This document shows, in pieces, positions 11,931 through 28,179 of a stretch of 64,000 bases of DNA. Numbering within the stretch: position 1 is the stretch's first letter; each line of letters starts with the position of its first letter. Source of the DNA: Tillus elongatus (Eukaryota > Arthropoda > Insecta > Coleoptera > Cleridae); the NCBI GenBank assembly GCA_964006375.1, contig OZ023269.1, positions 57,641,279 through 57,705,278 of the forward strand, written 5' to 3'. Made by a program: the position numbers and the translations under genes. The notes below the pieces were generated by a model that saw only the letters and a program-made list of their open reading frames with translations, ran no database searches and had not been told where the DNA came from.

Positions 11931-12356
11931 TTAATCGAAAATATCACGTTCACGTTTTGAAAGCTGCTTCTTGTTAACTGGTCGATGCTTTGTAATACTT
12001 TGATACTTTTTGACAGCAGGTCGCCTTTTTATAACACCCGAACCCACCATATCATCAAGAGTAGTTGTGGCTTTTCGCTTGAGGTTACCACCCACTTCTT
12101 TAATGCGTTTATTGAAAGCCTCTCTGACTGATTTCTCTTCAACTAGATCACCTAAGAAACCAGCGCTGCTTCTAAGAACTTCTTTTCCAACTGTTTTAAC
12201 ACCTCTTTTTAACAGCGGCATAATAGTGCGAAAAATACCACCCAAAAAACTTCCAATACCATGCCCTCTCTGATAAGCAGACCCTTTGTATAAAACCCCT
12301 GAACCAGATCCAGCCTGATTAATGTAATAGTGATGATAAGGACAGTGGTATATCAT
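11931..12356 (-). CDS. Polinton 1 membrane-active virion protein, pVI/pX-like
   Basis: Open frame of 141 residues. A glycine-rich, amphipathic or hydrophobic stretch, HGIGSFLGGIFRTIMPLLKR, precedes VGKEVLRSSAGFLGDL, followed by a basic C-terminus with KRRPAVKKY and KHRPVNKKQLSKRERD. This pattern is that of the adenovirus core/pVI-like, membrane-active proteins described in Polintons and adintoviruses; the role in endosome escape or DNA condensation is inferred from the family. It lies between penton and major capsid genes, as usual. One of the few genes of this element without a break. Confidence 0.8.
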   Translation of the reverse strand: MIYHCPYHHYYINQAGSGSGVLYKGSAYQRGHGIGSFLGGIFRTIMPLLKRGVKTVGKEVLRSSAGFLGDLVEEKSVREAFNKRIKEVGGNLKRKATTTLDDMVGSGVIKRRPAVKKYQSITKHRPVNKKQLSKRERDIFD

Positions 12357-12368
12357 TGTGGAGTCAGT

Positions 12369-13158
12369 TTAGTCAGTTATCGTTTTAAAGTGAAGCTTGA
12401 CGCACGCAGTACCAAACAGAAATTGAACTTTTTCACCAGTGTTTGTTCTTATATGGATTTCAATGTTCTCGAATTCCCTTTTTAATACAGGTACGTAGTG
12501 TACGCGGGAAAATGGGATTTTGTTGGGTTCCGTAGATGTATCTTTTGCTACCTAAGACACCGACACGAAGTACCTGAGCAAATACGTCGCCGATAATTTG
12601 TGGTTCTATAAGATCACAATAAATAATTAGCTGCGAGGGCAGTCCAAGCAATACATTAGCTGGATGGCGCGACTCCCTGACTTTGCAGAAATTATTATCA
12701 GGCTTGAAACCCAGTTGCAACGATAAGTTCGGAGACATTTTTAGCCATGTGATTCTATTACCTTGAATATTCACGCTCACTTTATTTGCTCTATTTATCG
12801 TAAACAACACCTTATTTACTAGGACGGTGTTCGATTTTAGAGCTGTAATAACTGCATTGTAGTTACCAGACCCAATTTTTGTCTTCATCCACTTGTCCGG
12901 ATCTTTTTTATCGTAATATTGTGCATTCTCTTGTTTTTGGCTGACATTTTTTCTTTGTTTCATATATATTGTATTGTGATTTTCCCCTACGGTCTCTAGA
13001 GATCATGGGAACTTAAATTCTGTCAAGCCTACAACCCAGCGACCACTAAGATGTAATACTTTGGGCAATTGAGTAGAGAAGCTAGTGGTTTTATTTTCAG
13101 GAAAATAATTTGTTGAGCTATTACTTAGCAGTGTCAAATAAAATTATGTGTCACTCAT
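12369..13158 (-). pseudogene. Polinton 1 penton (minor capsid, single jelly roll)
   Basis: Vertex protein. The N-terminus (13158-12990) reads SNSSTNYFPENKTTSF and RWVVGLTEFKFP, typical of Polinton pentons; the middle (12963-12470) has NRITWLKMSPNLSLQLGF and LIIYCDLIEPQIIGD; the C-terminus (to 12369) has FENIEIHIRTNTGEKVQF in another frame. Breaks: a stop at the fifth codon, a stop at about codon 50 and a frameshift near 12470. Its start overlaps the integrase stop as ATGA (13155-13158), a compact viral-style arrangement. Confidence 0.9.
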
Positions 13159-14225
13159 GATGTTGCTAACTGAGAAAAATCAATCCACGAATTAAATTTT
13201 GATGGATATCCTCGCCACTGTACAAGCACTTCGGTTCTGCCTTTTCTAAAACGTTTGCGTAAAATTTAACGATTTTATATGGTCTATTTGGTGTTACAGT
13301 TATTTTTTGCAGTTCACTTTCATAGAAAACGCAATCTATCTCCTCCCCTAGTAAATCACATATTTTGTACACTACAGGCCTCCTACTGATTACATGAGTT
13401 ACTTGAAATATTTCGTCACTCCAATTACTGGTATATCCTTTCTCTAAAATGTGTTTATATTTCGCTATTTTGTACATAATCGCCTACTTTAAGTTTTGCA
13501 GGTTTTACTACAAGTTTGTTAAGGGTGTTATAAGTATTATAATAAACAGCCAAAATGTTCTTCTTATTTACTTGAGCTGGTGCCATTTTAATAGTTCTGT
13601 GAACAGAGTTATTATAGCCAGTCATTAGCTTTTGTAAAACGTCTATGTATCTGTAATTGTTAGTGTACGTGAAATATTTGAACATGTTTGTTTTAAATGT
13701 TCTGTTGAACCTCTCGATTACAGCTGCTTTAACGTCAGGATTTCTCGCTACATAAAAGTTAATGTTATGCTTTTTATGCAAATCCTGAACAGGTTTTCCA
13801 ATGAACTCATTTCCTTTATCACTTTGAAAATTTAGTGGCACCCTTTTGCTCTTACTGAATATATCTTCCAAAGCTTTTGCTACAGCAGTACCATGTTTAG
13901 ACAGTGAAAGTCTGACCCAGGCAAATTTACTAAAAACATCTATTACAGATAATATGTAGTTCACACCGTCGTTATATTTTTTCATACTACGCATATCTAT
14001 TAGATCAGCTTGAAAAAGATCAATATTTGTTACATGATACCTGTTCCTAGGAAATATTTTTCGCACTTGTTTATGTAGAGTATAAGTGTCTTGAGAGCTT
14101 AGCCAATCTTGTACTGCTTTTTTAGATTTATTTTTATTTTTTCTAACAATGCTATACAATTTTTCGACACTCTCTAAACCAGCAGAGTTTTCTGGATCAT
14201 AATATATTTTTCGTAAATTGCTCAT
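13155..14225 (-). pseudogene. Polinton 1 retroviral-type integrase with chromodomain
   Basis: DDE integrase. The catalytic core is in one frame (14225-13455): first Asp in LFQADLIDM, second in FQSDKGNEF, Glu in AAVIERFNRTFK. A frameshift near 13475 shifts the C-terminal region, with ILEKGYTSNWSDEIFQV, and a second shift near 13245 leads to the chromodomain end KGRTEVLVQWRGYPSKFNSW. Catalytic residues are intact; the two shifts inactivate the tail. In the family the chromodomain guides target choice. It ends in an ATGA overlap with penton. Confidence 0.95.
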
Positions 14226-14264
14226 AGTTTAAATGGTTCCAGTCAACAACTGGTCTTGATTTAC

Positions 14265-15299
14265 CTAGGGTTTTCTTAACTTTACTTTTTTTGTCTCACC
14301 AAAATGTTTGTGGCTAGAGTTAACGTCTGGTGTTAAGGAGGAGGGGGAGGGAGAAACACTTTCTTTCGCATTGACTGCCAATGTGCTAGTGTGCACGTCA
14401 GATATGTAGTCTCGTCGTTTTGTATTACCTATCAACTCGAAAGGTACGTTGATCTTCTTAAGTGCCAGAGCAAATTGTTCCCACCCGGCAGGATCAACAC
14501 CTTTACGAGTTCGGATTACACATCATTTAATAAATCTGTGATATTAGATTTTTGTATCTCTACATTGTTTATATAAACTCCTCCTCTAGCGTCCCGCTTG
14601 ACAGAACTATCTCTTTTTAATTTTTGAAGAAGTAAACTAGCCTTGTTACGTAGGGTTCTAGATACGCTATCTAGTATTTCGACATCAACATCTACTTTGT
14701 CACTTTCAGATTGAACATCTTGTTCAATAATTGGAAAAGTGATAGGTTTGCGGTTATTATTAACTACGTGTACATACCTCTGCAAGACCTGATGATACAT
14801 TGTCCATTTTTCTCGATCATCTACGTCGGGGTTGTTTAACACTTTCTTCATATCAGCATCAAGTAGAGATAACACATCTGGTTCTATTCTTTGCGAGTTA
14901 TGTATTCTGTCTAACATATCTGGCTCAACGAGAACCTTTTTTTTGCATGTTCCATATTTTTTGTTGAAAAAGCTACTCAGAACACCTGTTAGTAAAGGTG
15001 CCAATAGCATAGGCAGGAATGTACCACCTTTTTGAATTAAAAATTTTTTCTTAACCTATAGAGACTCCCCTTTCCACACCAATTTTCTTAGAGTATGCTT
15101 ATGTTTTAAAAGTTTACTTTTTTTGTGCAGTAGAAAGGTTAACTCGTCCTGCTAACGTATTATAAACACATTCACAAATGCAGTTTATCAGATTGTTATC
15201 GGCCTCTTTTAAAATAGCTTTTCTATATTGAGGTTTTGCCTTATGTAGGAATTTTAGAATTTCAGCACTGTTAACTAGCGTTCGAGACATTATGCACAA
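14265..15299 (-). pseudogene. Conserved Polinton protein of unknown function (PY-like)
   Basis: About 345 codons in three frames. Start (15299/15290): LVNSAEILKFLHKAKPQYRK and LKEADNNLINCICE; then, shifted near 15112, LLKHKHTLRKLVWKGESL; then LIQKGGTFLPMLLAPLLTGV, a hydrophobic stretch; the 14516-15010 part has DREKWTMYHQVLQRYV and ends IQKSNITDLLNDV; shifted again to VDPAGWEQFALALKKINVPF and a stop at 14265. This helical, charged protein occurs in most Polintons next to the ATPase and is used as a family marker, but its role is unknown. Its end is 39 bp before the integrase start. Confidence 0.82.
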
Positions 15300-15966
15300 G
15301 TGAACGTGAATTTTGTGTTCTACTTATATTTTTGTACCCCTTTTTTGGTACATATGCGATTGGCGGATATTCTTCAGGTAATTCAGGTAATTCTTCTGAA
15401 ACGGTACAGATCTGGCGTACTTTGTTTCAAGTCGAATAGAAGGTAACCATGAGCTCTTGAGGTTGCATCGTCATAAGCTTCTTGAATAAACTTTGAATTT
15501 TTTGGATAGAGTTGACGAGCTAAGTGCATTATTTGCGATCTGTCTCTGGGATTTTTAAAGTAAATTATATAACCAGCGTTTAATGAGATATCACGCTGGC
15601 CTTTGCCCTGGTGAAATAAATTTTGTGTTATATAAAATACACTGAGATTTCTGTGGTGACTTCCTTTAGTAAATATATCTACTACTGAATTTCCTGTTTC
15701 ACGCATTAAATCATCTAACACAATTAAAGTTGGTTTCACCCCACTGAAATCGGTCATATCTGGCAAGCCTTGTTTATATACAATATGAACATTATTTTTT
15801 TTTTGTATGATGGTTGCCATTCATCATAATACCATATTATTTTCTCGAATTCAGTGTCACTCATTAATGGTAAAGTAGTTAAAAACTTTTTAGTAAAATA
15901 AGTTTTACCACAAGATGTGGGTCCTGCAATGATTGCAGTAAATGGACGCTGAAATTGTATGTTCAT
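15300..15966 (-). pseudogene. Polinton 1 genome-packaging ATPase (FtsK/HerA, A32-like)
   Basis: Pumps the genome into the capsid. I chose the start at 15966 because MNIQFQRPFTAIIAGP matches family starts; the frame is open further upstream without similarity. Walker A is GPTSCGKTYF, Walker B is LIVLDDLM, followed by YITQNLFHQGKGQRDISLNA, typical of this ATPase. A frameshift near 15800 (run of A/T) separates the Walker A and B halves, and another near 15390 displaces the tail (EEYPPIAYVPKKGYKN), so the C-terminus is approximate, overlapping the start of the next gene. Confidence 0.93.
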
Positions 15967-16263
15967 ATCTTTTTTGTCACTAATGCAACTATTGAATGAT
16001 GACTGACAGTCTGCGGAGCATAAAACTGAGTTTATAATTATAAACTGAAATTGAAAAAAGACAAAGTAATGATAAACTGAAAATGAAAAAAGACAAAGGC
16101 AAATCTCCAATAAAACAATAATTTTATATTTTTTTTCACTTTAATTTTCTTTTATTTATTTCTACAGCTTTTTTTACAGCGTTTACAATTTTTGTTTTAA
16201 AAAGTGGTTAAATTTGTATAAAAGTTCACAAAAAAGCTAAAGTTTACCTTAAAAGATGGATGA
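15967..16263. other. Intergenic stretch with a duplicated motif
   Basis: No gene seen. About 16036-16100 holds two imperfect tandem copies of a 31-bp motif (TGAAATTGAAAAAAGACAAAG). Probable upstream region of the ATPase gene. Confidence 0.5.
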
Positions 16264-17232
<969 letters not shown>

Positions 17233-17256
17233 TAATATGTAAAAATTAAAGTATTA

Positions 17257-17699
17257 CTATACTACTTGCCTACTCAACAAGAAATAAAGACTGAGGCCGA
17301 TGCCAAATTTATTTCCTGCTTATATGCATATTGAGATACATTTATATCTCGTTACGAATGCTGTCATCCGACGATTAACATAATCGTAATAGAAGATCAA
17401 TTAAAAAATTTCCATACAAATTTTAAAGAGATTATCATTCTTAGACATTCAAAGAATGTGAAAACTAACATTGATTTTCAATTATGCTACGTCAGATATA
17501 CATTACAAGTGATTTTAATCTGCAATCAGTAATATAACAACAATTATCAGCAATTAGAAAGTAGTTAATGAGCCACAGACGTCATAGATCATTAAAATTG
17601 CGATAATTAAAAACTAGTTAGTGACCTTGACAACGTCATTAAAGAGTAATTAATGGGTTTATAATTATCCAAGATGGCGGACAGTCGAGCTCTTCTACT
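17257..17699 (-). repeat. Right terminal inverted repeat of Polinton 1
   Basis: Reverse complement of 3398-3840, ending TCTTCTACT at 17699. Only a few substitutions and single-base indels separate the copies over the outer 360 bp, so the insertion is not very ancient. Confidence 0.95.
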
Positions 17700-17705
17700 C
17701 TGCAG
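17700..17705. repeat. Target-site duplication CTGCAG, right copy
   Basis: Identical to 3392-3397; followed by TCCGCGCAAA (17706-17715), the displaced end of the hairpin arm. Confidence 0.93.
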
Positions 17706-17753
17706 TCCGCGCAAATTGTATATTTAAAAGTGATTACAGTGTGGTGCAATATT

Positions 17754-18190
<437 letters not shown>

Positions 18191-18670
18191 ATATCTTCAT
18201 TACAAACACAAAAAGACAATAAATGCAATAGACAATTTTATTGTCCCATTACCTGACTCAACAAATACCTGCATTCCTCTTAATCCTTTAAGTACCCTGA
18301 CGAAAGCCCCTGTCTTAATTGACCGTGACCCGACTAACTACACTGATAACGAAGCAGGTAGACGAAACGGTACATACAATACAAGACTTGCAACGAACTG
18401 CCAGATCCCTCTTAGGCCTAGGGTTGAACACACTGAGACGTTAGAGACGATCTCAGGCAAAATTTTGGCAGTACGCAGATTGAGGCCCCGTAATCGAGCT
18501 ACAACCACCCAACCCACGTTTGTCCATCGCTCTAAGGAGTAGGAGGCAGATTGAGGCCTTAGAGTTCATGTCCTTACATATTTCCTTTACCTCTTGAAAA
18601 TGGCTCCAACACAAGCCTAAACGTCGAGTTTTAATAAATTCTGGACGCGGTTTAACCCGAACCAAATATG

Positions 18671-18674
<4 letters not shown>
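18191..18674. other. Possible 3' part of the Penelope-like relic
   Basis: No coding similarity. The GC content is higher than in the surroundings, and it may be untranslated retroelement sequence. Confidence 0.4.

Positions 18675-18759
<85 letters not shown>
18675..18759. repeat. (TA)n array, about 85 bp
   Basis: Pure TA run at the edge of a fold-back family copy (18760-19030). Confidence 0.96.
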
Positions 18760-18762
<3 letters not shown>

Positions 18763-19030
18763 CCGATAATTCAAAAACAAAGGGCCGATTTTTATAAATT
18801 ATTTGAGTAGGTACGTTCCTTTTGCAAGTGGCTTGCAGAAGTTCGCTATCTAGGGAATTCGGACCAGTTATTCCTGGAAAATTTTGGGTTTTCTTTTGGA
18901 ACATTTTTATATCTCCAAAAGTAACAAAGCTATGGCAACCAAATTTAGTTCATAGGTTTCTATTATTCAAGGTCTGTTAGGAGCAAAATTTAGATATCTT
19001 AGTTAAAGAAAAAAAGATTAGGAAGACATT
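18760..19030 (-). repeat. Fold-back repeat family, outer-arm copy
   Basis: Contains ACCGATAATTCAAAAAC, GTAACAAAGCTATGGCAACC and CTGGAAAATTTTGGGTTTTC. The same blocks occur at 38482-38700 in this orientation, and inverted at 21400-21616 and 28580-28824, always next to a TA array. Confidence 0.75.
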
Positions 19031-21270
19031 AAAAAAAAGAAGGTGCCACCATCGATGATCAGAGAATGGCTCAAAAACACAATATTTTGTGTGGTTAACG
19101 AAATCTATTGAATCTTACAGACAAATATTAAGTTTTCTTGAGGTCTAGAAACACCAAACAAATTTCCTTGAAATTTTTATAGTTTTTCTTAAAACTTCAA
19201 AGTGTTAATTTAAATCCTTAAAATTGGCATTCTTGCTACGCCTTTAGCTAATACAAACACAATATAACAACAGACGTTAGAAAAGTAGATTGAGGAAAAG
19301 AAAAATCTCTGGTGGCGTTATTAACCCAGAGATCTCAGCGCCACACTGTCGAAAGAGGTGAATGAAAATATGACTGACGAAAGTCAAGTGAAATAGAGTG
19401 AATAAGACCGTATCTAACTAACCTTGACAGTGAAAGGTTAATGAAACATCTAACGAAATTACAACTTAACACAATAGGTTGAGAATAATACGCACACATG
19501 AAATTTTAACTTTACATTGATATATTATACAAAAGAGAAACAAAGATTACAATAAGAAGGTTTTAAAAGACAGAAAGTAAAACAGGTATATATAACAAAA
19601 CAAAATTAGCAAGAATCAATGCGTGGAATATAAATGTAGGTATGCAAAACAACATGTAACTTTTACAAAAGATTGTACAGTAATCCGTAAACTTTTACGT
19701 AATACGACACATAAAAAAATGAATAATATATTTCCAACGAGCTTATACAGTACAGTTATTTTAATTCAAATGAATTCGGTGAATACGATTGTACTACAAA
19801 TGGTAAATGGTTTATCTCAGATCAATACAACCAATCAAAATGGTACGAGATTTACGAGGTCTGTAAATTTGTACACCGCACCGCAACCGCCGCTTCCGTT
19901 GTAACAGGTAAAGAAAATTTTCCGAACGTTGGGAATTCCGCAACTTGCGCAAGCGAAGGATCAACGTGCAGCTGGTGTATATTTATATGTGTATACACCA
20001 AATATGCGGTGTTACGTCAATAACGAAAACTATTGCGATATGACGGTGGGATTGCGCCGAGTGTACTTACAAACTATAAGAATAATTAGATTAAAACTAA
20101 CGAAATAATAACCCAATGCAACCACGCAAGCACACTTTAACCAGAGAGTTAAAAGAACAACAAAAAATTTGAACAAAAGATTCAGTTTGTTACTCTGTGA
20201 AGGAAAATTGTTCCACACTGCTCCACTGAATCCATATATTATCTCAAGGGAAAATGTACCCACACACCTGCATTGGAAATAATTGTGCTAAATCATCGAC
20301 CAAAATTTTGTATAATACATATTTTTAAAAATCAATATTTACTTGCAAAAGAAATCCACTAGGAACTGATCTGTTTTTAATTAGTTCAAAGAAAACATAA
20401 AGGTTTACTAGCTTTAAACAACTTAATTTAACAAAATCCACGAAGTTATGAAACATAAAAATTCAACAGACAGTGTCCATGAACAACTATGGACCTTTAA
20501 AAATATTGCTAAATTAGTTTTAAGCAAAGTATTTTACATCAAAATTCTCTACAAGTTACAATCTATAATCTATACCATACAACACATCAAAGATAACGTG
20601 AATTTTTAACAAATTTTAACCGATATGTATATTGCCAAATGAAGGAAATTATAAAGTCTGCCTATAATAACTAACTAATTAAGTTTCTGCAAACTGCCCT
20701 TACTTGGTAAGTCAGTAGAGGTAATCATTGATGATAAATAGGACTCAATACAGTTCCCAATTGGGTTTTGGCTCAGCTCGTATATAAATTCAGTCAGCAA
20801 AAAGTAAAATGGAATACACTTACCGTTCTTCTATTGACGGGAGAATGACTTCCAGGGCGTAGATTATAAAATTACTCTGTGGAATCTAGTTTTGATACTA
20901 GGTGCCCTTTATGAATTGCACCAAACCTCCCTGTTTATCTGCATTTATAGAACACAAGTGACAATCCGTCATACTACAAAAATTTACACCATAAACTCCT
21001 CACTAACATTTCCATAGGAAGAAAACGATGTTAATTCATCGGCGATTCCATACCTAATTAATTTCCACTGGCGTTTCTTATCTTCTTTTTCTGAAATTAT
21101 CAGGGTCGCAACCATTAAATTCTATATTCCCAATTTTGTTGTATTGTATTTTGGGTTGTCTAAGGATGACCTTTACGAAATGCACCAGTGTTTGTACTGA
21201 CATATTTAATATGACATAATTAATAATTACTTTGATGTTTGTCATCAGTATCTATTAAAAAAAAAAAGAA
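19031..21270. other. AT-rich spacer, nothing recognised
   Basis: No gene, RNA gene or mobile-element protein can be recognised. An imperfect inverted pair around CTCTGGTGGCG (19306-19350) and a TATATAAATT motif near 20782 have no further support. Confidence 0.55.
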
Positions 21271-21609
21271 AAATGTTTGGACGCAGCAAGTGCTTTATGG
21301 TAGTGATATTTCATAGAAATGATCTGGCACCAAATATTATATTATAACTTTTTTTCTTGTAACATATAAATCTAAGTTTTAGTTTATAGTTTACTTTTTT
21401 ATCGTAAACCTACCTACCAAATTTGGTTATCACAGCTTTTTATTTTTTGAGATAAATTTTTTTTCGAAAGAAAACTCAAAATTTTCTCGGAAAACCTCGC
21501 CCGATTTTCCTGGCTAACGAACTTATCGAAGCCATTTATAAAAAAAGGTACATGCTAAATTTGATCAAAATCGGCCCATTTTGTTTTGAGTTATCGGTGT
21601 GATAGTTAT

Positions 21610-21616
<7 letters not shown>
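21271..21616 (+). repeat. Fold-back repeat family, left outer arm
   Basis: Begins with TTTGGACGCAGCAAGTGCTT, a motif found in the same or opposite orientation at about 23840, 27756, 28060, 38930 and 39040. Then follow ACCAAATTTGGTTATCACAG and GAGTTATCGGTGTGATAG, just before a TA array. The order matches 28580-28824. Confidence 0.75.

Positions 21617-21699
<83 letters not shown>
21617..21699. repeat. (TA)n array, about 83 bp
   Basis: Lies between the outer arm and the inner fold-back unit. Confidence 0.96.
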
Positions 21700-23589
<1,890 letters not shown>

Positions 23590-23855
23590 TTGTGGATAAT
23601 TTCATTTTGGCAGGTGTGTATAAATAGCTGGAAGTGGTTCGTTAGCCAGGAAAACAGCATACATTTTTTCGGGAACATGAATTTTAAGTTTATTTTTGCA
23701 AAATTCTTGAACTTTGTCAAATAAACATATTTTGATAAAATATCGTACAGTGGTTCTACTACAAAGATTATACTGGTACCCAAATTTGACGCCTTTCATT
23801 AAAAAATACATATTTGCCAATAAATTCACCACGATGACGTAACTACTGCGTCCAG
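23590..23855 (-). repeat. Repeat family copy related to 27753-28074
   Basis: Reading the minus strand, it contains GGCGTCAAATTTGGGTACCA, GTATAATC and AAAATAAACTTAAAATTCATG, which align with 27840-27960, and a terminal GCAGTAGTTACGTCATCGTGG near 23850, matching the GGACGCAGCAAGT motif region. Confidence 0.65.
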
Positions 23856-24744
23856 GCTTTTTTCTAAATCTTAAAATATAAAACTTAAGGACGGTAAAAT
23901 CTTATGTGAATCACTCTGTACGTAATGTCGTCGCTAATACTACTAAGATTTCTCAGTTTAACTAAAATTTGAGTTCTGTTGTTATTGAAACAAAATATAT
24001 TTTTAATTGAAAAGGTAATTATTAAAATGAATGTGAGATATGTATTGAGATTTAAATAACACCTATTTATAAACCGTTAGTTCCGCCTCTGTCTTAAGCC
24101 AACCTATCGTCACATTTAGCTCCTGTAGAGAGATGTCCAAGCAAACGGGCATAGAACCAGACAAGCACACATACGGTATTTACAATATACACGTGCAGAG
24201 CATATCTCCTGCTGTTCGTGTCACAGCTGTGTAATTGTGAGAGGTAGTTCCATACTCCACACTTCACATCTCTGGATCTACTAAAACACGTGGCGCGATA
24301 CTTCAGTACCCCCTTTACCCTAAGCCGGGAGGTGCCCTAGACCTACTGTATTCAATTCATCTTAACTGATTCCATCTTCTAATTACTAACCCCACTTAAT
24401 CTGTTTTGGATTTGGAATAATTTTGATAACTCTCACAGAGCACCTAGTTGCAAGTGTAGGGTGTAGACCACCATGACTGATACGCCTCTGTATAATGTCA
24501 AATATTCAGATTTATTTTTTATTATTTGTAGTACATTTTTAGTGAATTTTCGTAGAATTTTTTTAGATTCAATTGTTATATGTTCATATACAATGAGCAG
24601 CAAAATTATTGAATAAGTTCAATAAAATTTGAGCGATTTGTGTTTTGACGAAATGCTCGAACACGTCAACTCACTTTCACAAAAATACACCTTTTTGCAG
24701 AAAATATACGTTTCTCCCACTCCTGCTTTTCAAATAATGTGACG

Positions 24745-24750
<6 letters not shown>
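23856..24750. other. Spacer, nothing recognised
   Basis: No gene or named element is visible; 24150-24420 is less AT-rich than its surroundings but without recognisable coding sequence. Confidence 0.5.

Positions 24751-24839
<89 letters not shown>
24751..24839. repeat. (TA)n array followed by ACAGGGTGT
   Basis: Pure TA run, immediately followed by ACAGGGTGTGGCGCC. The ACAGGGTGT motif also lies next to a TA array at 4155. Confidence 0.95.
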
Positions 24840-26071
<1,232 letters not shown>

Positions 26072-26335
26072 CCAATTTTTGTGTGAAAATGGAACACCTA
26101 TTAATTTCAATAGATTTAATATTTCCGATGAACTCCCTATTCATGTATCTATTATGAAGAGATGCTGATATATTTACAAAAATGAATCTTTTAAAGGCAA
26201 AAAGAAATGAAGTTAATTATTAGTCCAACATTCAGCGGTTGTATTATTTTGATTCTGTTTCTTTAGTGTCGGTTTGTTTCGGAGGCTGTAGCCAATGTAC
26301 CTGATTATCCTAAAACTGTTACAAACACCTCCTTT

Positions 26336-26475
26336 TGTGTGAGCAGGGTAAGGATTTTCAACGTGTCCAATATCAGGTGGCACACAGGACCGACGGATTT
26401 ACGGCCCATCGTATGGGCAGAAGGTATTGTCTCTTGGTACCAAAGGCTCACGTTCTTACCACTGGACCATCATCA
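26336..26475 (-). repeat. SINE copy, minus orientation
   Basis: On the minus strand it starts with a tRNA-like GTGGTAAGAACGTGAGCC and continues through CCGTCGGTCCTGTGTGCCAC to CACGTTGAAAATCC. The same order is seen on the plus strand at 27104-27450. Typical of tRNA-derived SINEs with a conserved core; broken at both ends. Confidence 0.7.
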
Positions 26476-27103
26476 TCACCATCACCACGAATATTCAATG
26501 ATTACAACAAATGTCGTCCGTTTACTTCTACACATTTGTTAAACCACATAATTATTCCTCCTTGAACACGTACGGATGTTCTGTTTTAATTTATCCAGAT
26601 TGTTTGGTCGTTTCAAATAAACTTTTTGAGGCGCCGTCTGGGCCATTATACACTTTCCTCGTGATATATAAAATCTTTAGTTTCGTGGATTGCCGCGTGA
26701 TAAAGAGGACGCACGCTTCACTCACTGGATCTGAGGTCCGCTGTTTGACAGTTTATGTTTATTATGTGATGAGTTACGGTTAAAGTAAATAAATAATAAT
26801 GAAATAAAATGAATCATTATCTAAAAAATTAAAATTTTTGCGGTTTAGGTGTTAGTTGATTCGTGGCATCAAATTGGCGTCTCAGCAAGATCTATATATT
26901 TTGCCAAGAAAAACACAAACATTTTTTTTTGTTGACAGACCAAAATTCATATTAAACATTCAGTTAACAAAAGCGGTCTAGAGTACGAAAATCAGGCATA
27001 TATATTCTGCTGAAAGTAGTTTCAAAATGCAAGTCTAAAAGCAGAGTGCGGAATATTGTAAAGCAAATATCAATAAGGAAAAGTGACAGTGTAGTATCAG
27101 CGA
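26476..27103. other. Spacer, nothing recognised
   Basis: No gene or named element seen between the two SINE copies. Confidence 0.5.
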
Positions 27104-27450
27104 AAGAGCCTCGGTGGTAAGAACGTGTGCCTCTGAACTGAAGAGTACTCGGTTCGCCCCCGGGGTTCTCCTTTCACTTTTTCAGTACACACTGTAACAC
27201 TAACATCAACCGAGGTTGTGGCATTGTATTTGAGCAAGTTGATTGCCTGCACGTTCTGCCCCTCGGAGGGGGCGTAAAGCCGTCGGTCCCGTGTCCACGA
27301 TGTTGGGCACGTTAAAGATCCCTATCCACCTTACAGAAAGGCAAGGGTTCGACAAAATTTCCAGGATAGTGAGATGAAACTGCTCCTTGGCGTCAGTGGT
27401 TGGCCATCTTCGCGGAAATAGGAGGATGTTAAAGAAACAAAACACACCCA
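27104..27450 (+). repeat. tRNA-derived SINE
   Basis: Head: GCCTCGGTGGTAAGAACGTG followed 30 bp later by CGGTTCGCCCCCGGGG, resembling box A and box B of a tRNA gene. Body: GCCGTCGGTCCCGTGTCCAC, GGGCACGTTAAAGATCCCTA, GGCGTCAGTGGTTGGCCATC and GAGGATGTTAAAGAAACAAAA. The body recalls SINE cores shared among molluscs and other invertebrates. Confidence 0.75.
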
Positions 27451-27752
27451 GATACACAGTATTAGCGAAGTGCTACGAGAACGTTTTTATTATTTCAAAA
27501 AGTGTTTTCTTCATATTGTCGTTATTCTGCATAAAAGTTTATTTTTATGACAAATGTAAAATATAGAGTCAAGTTAACAGGATAATAATGACAGTGTAGA
27601 CAAAAAGTCAAATATTTCATATTTTGTTACTAAAAGATGTATACGAGGACTAAGGAAAAAGTTTATGCGCAACGTTACCCGTAGAACGTACCCGACAGCG
27701 ATAAATGATTATTATATTATTGTATAGTTTGTAAATCTACTAAAGGATAAAA
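27451..27752. other. Spacer, nothing recognised
   Basis: AT-rich stretch between the SINE and a MITE-like unit without recognisable content. Confidence 0.5.
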
Positions 27753-28074
27753 AAATTCTGAACGCAGCAAGTACGTTATGGTAGTGAATTTTCATAAAAA
27801 TGTTTTTAATAACAAAAATGTGTGTTTTTTTAAGAAAGCAGGCATCAAATTTGGTTACCAGTATAACCTATATAGTAAAAACAATGTGTCATGTTTCATC
27901 AAAATAACTCTATTGTGTGAAAATGTACAAAAATTTCCAAAAGTAAACTTAAAGTGTTCCCGAAATAACACGTTTCTTGGTCAACCTTATAGGTTAATAC
28001 CAACTTGAGCTGTTCAAATATGAAACATTTGATCAAAATTCGCTACCATAACGCACTTGCTGCGTCCAGAATTT
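27753..28074. repeat. MITE-like unit, about 322 bp with inverted ends
   Basis: Left end AATTCTGAACGCAGCAAGTA (27754) continuing CGTTATGGTAGTGAATTTTC; right end is its complement, CGCTACCATAACGCACTTGC then TGCGTCCAGAATT (ends 28074). About 40 bp of each end pair with few mismatches. The interior resembles 23590-23855. It has an open frame (27778-28008) but no recognisable protein. Confidence 0.75.
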
Positions 28075-28179
28075 CTTTTCTTACAAACATGCATTATATT
28101 TCGATGGAAAATGCAATAACATAAGGCGTGTTTGATTAAAAAAAAGGAAATTTGTATTATATTATTTTAAGATGTAGCT

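Noticed and set aside
10116..12273. Plus-strand frames opposite the Polinton 1 structural genes (10116-10343, 11216-11542, 12010-12273)
   Set aside because: They are antisense shadows of the capsid-region genes.
26469..26491. CATCATCACCATCACCAC run resembling a His-rich coding stretch
   Set aside because: Short trinucleotide run after a SINE; no gene around it.
27778..28008. Similar short frames in two repeat copies (also 23602-23832 minus)
   Set aside because: The resemblance follows from DNA homology of the repeat; no start, motif or conserved length supports a gene.
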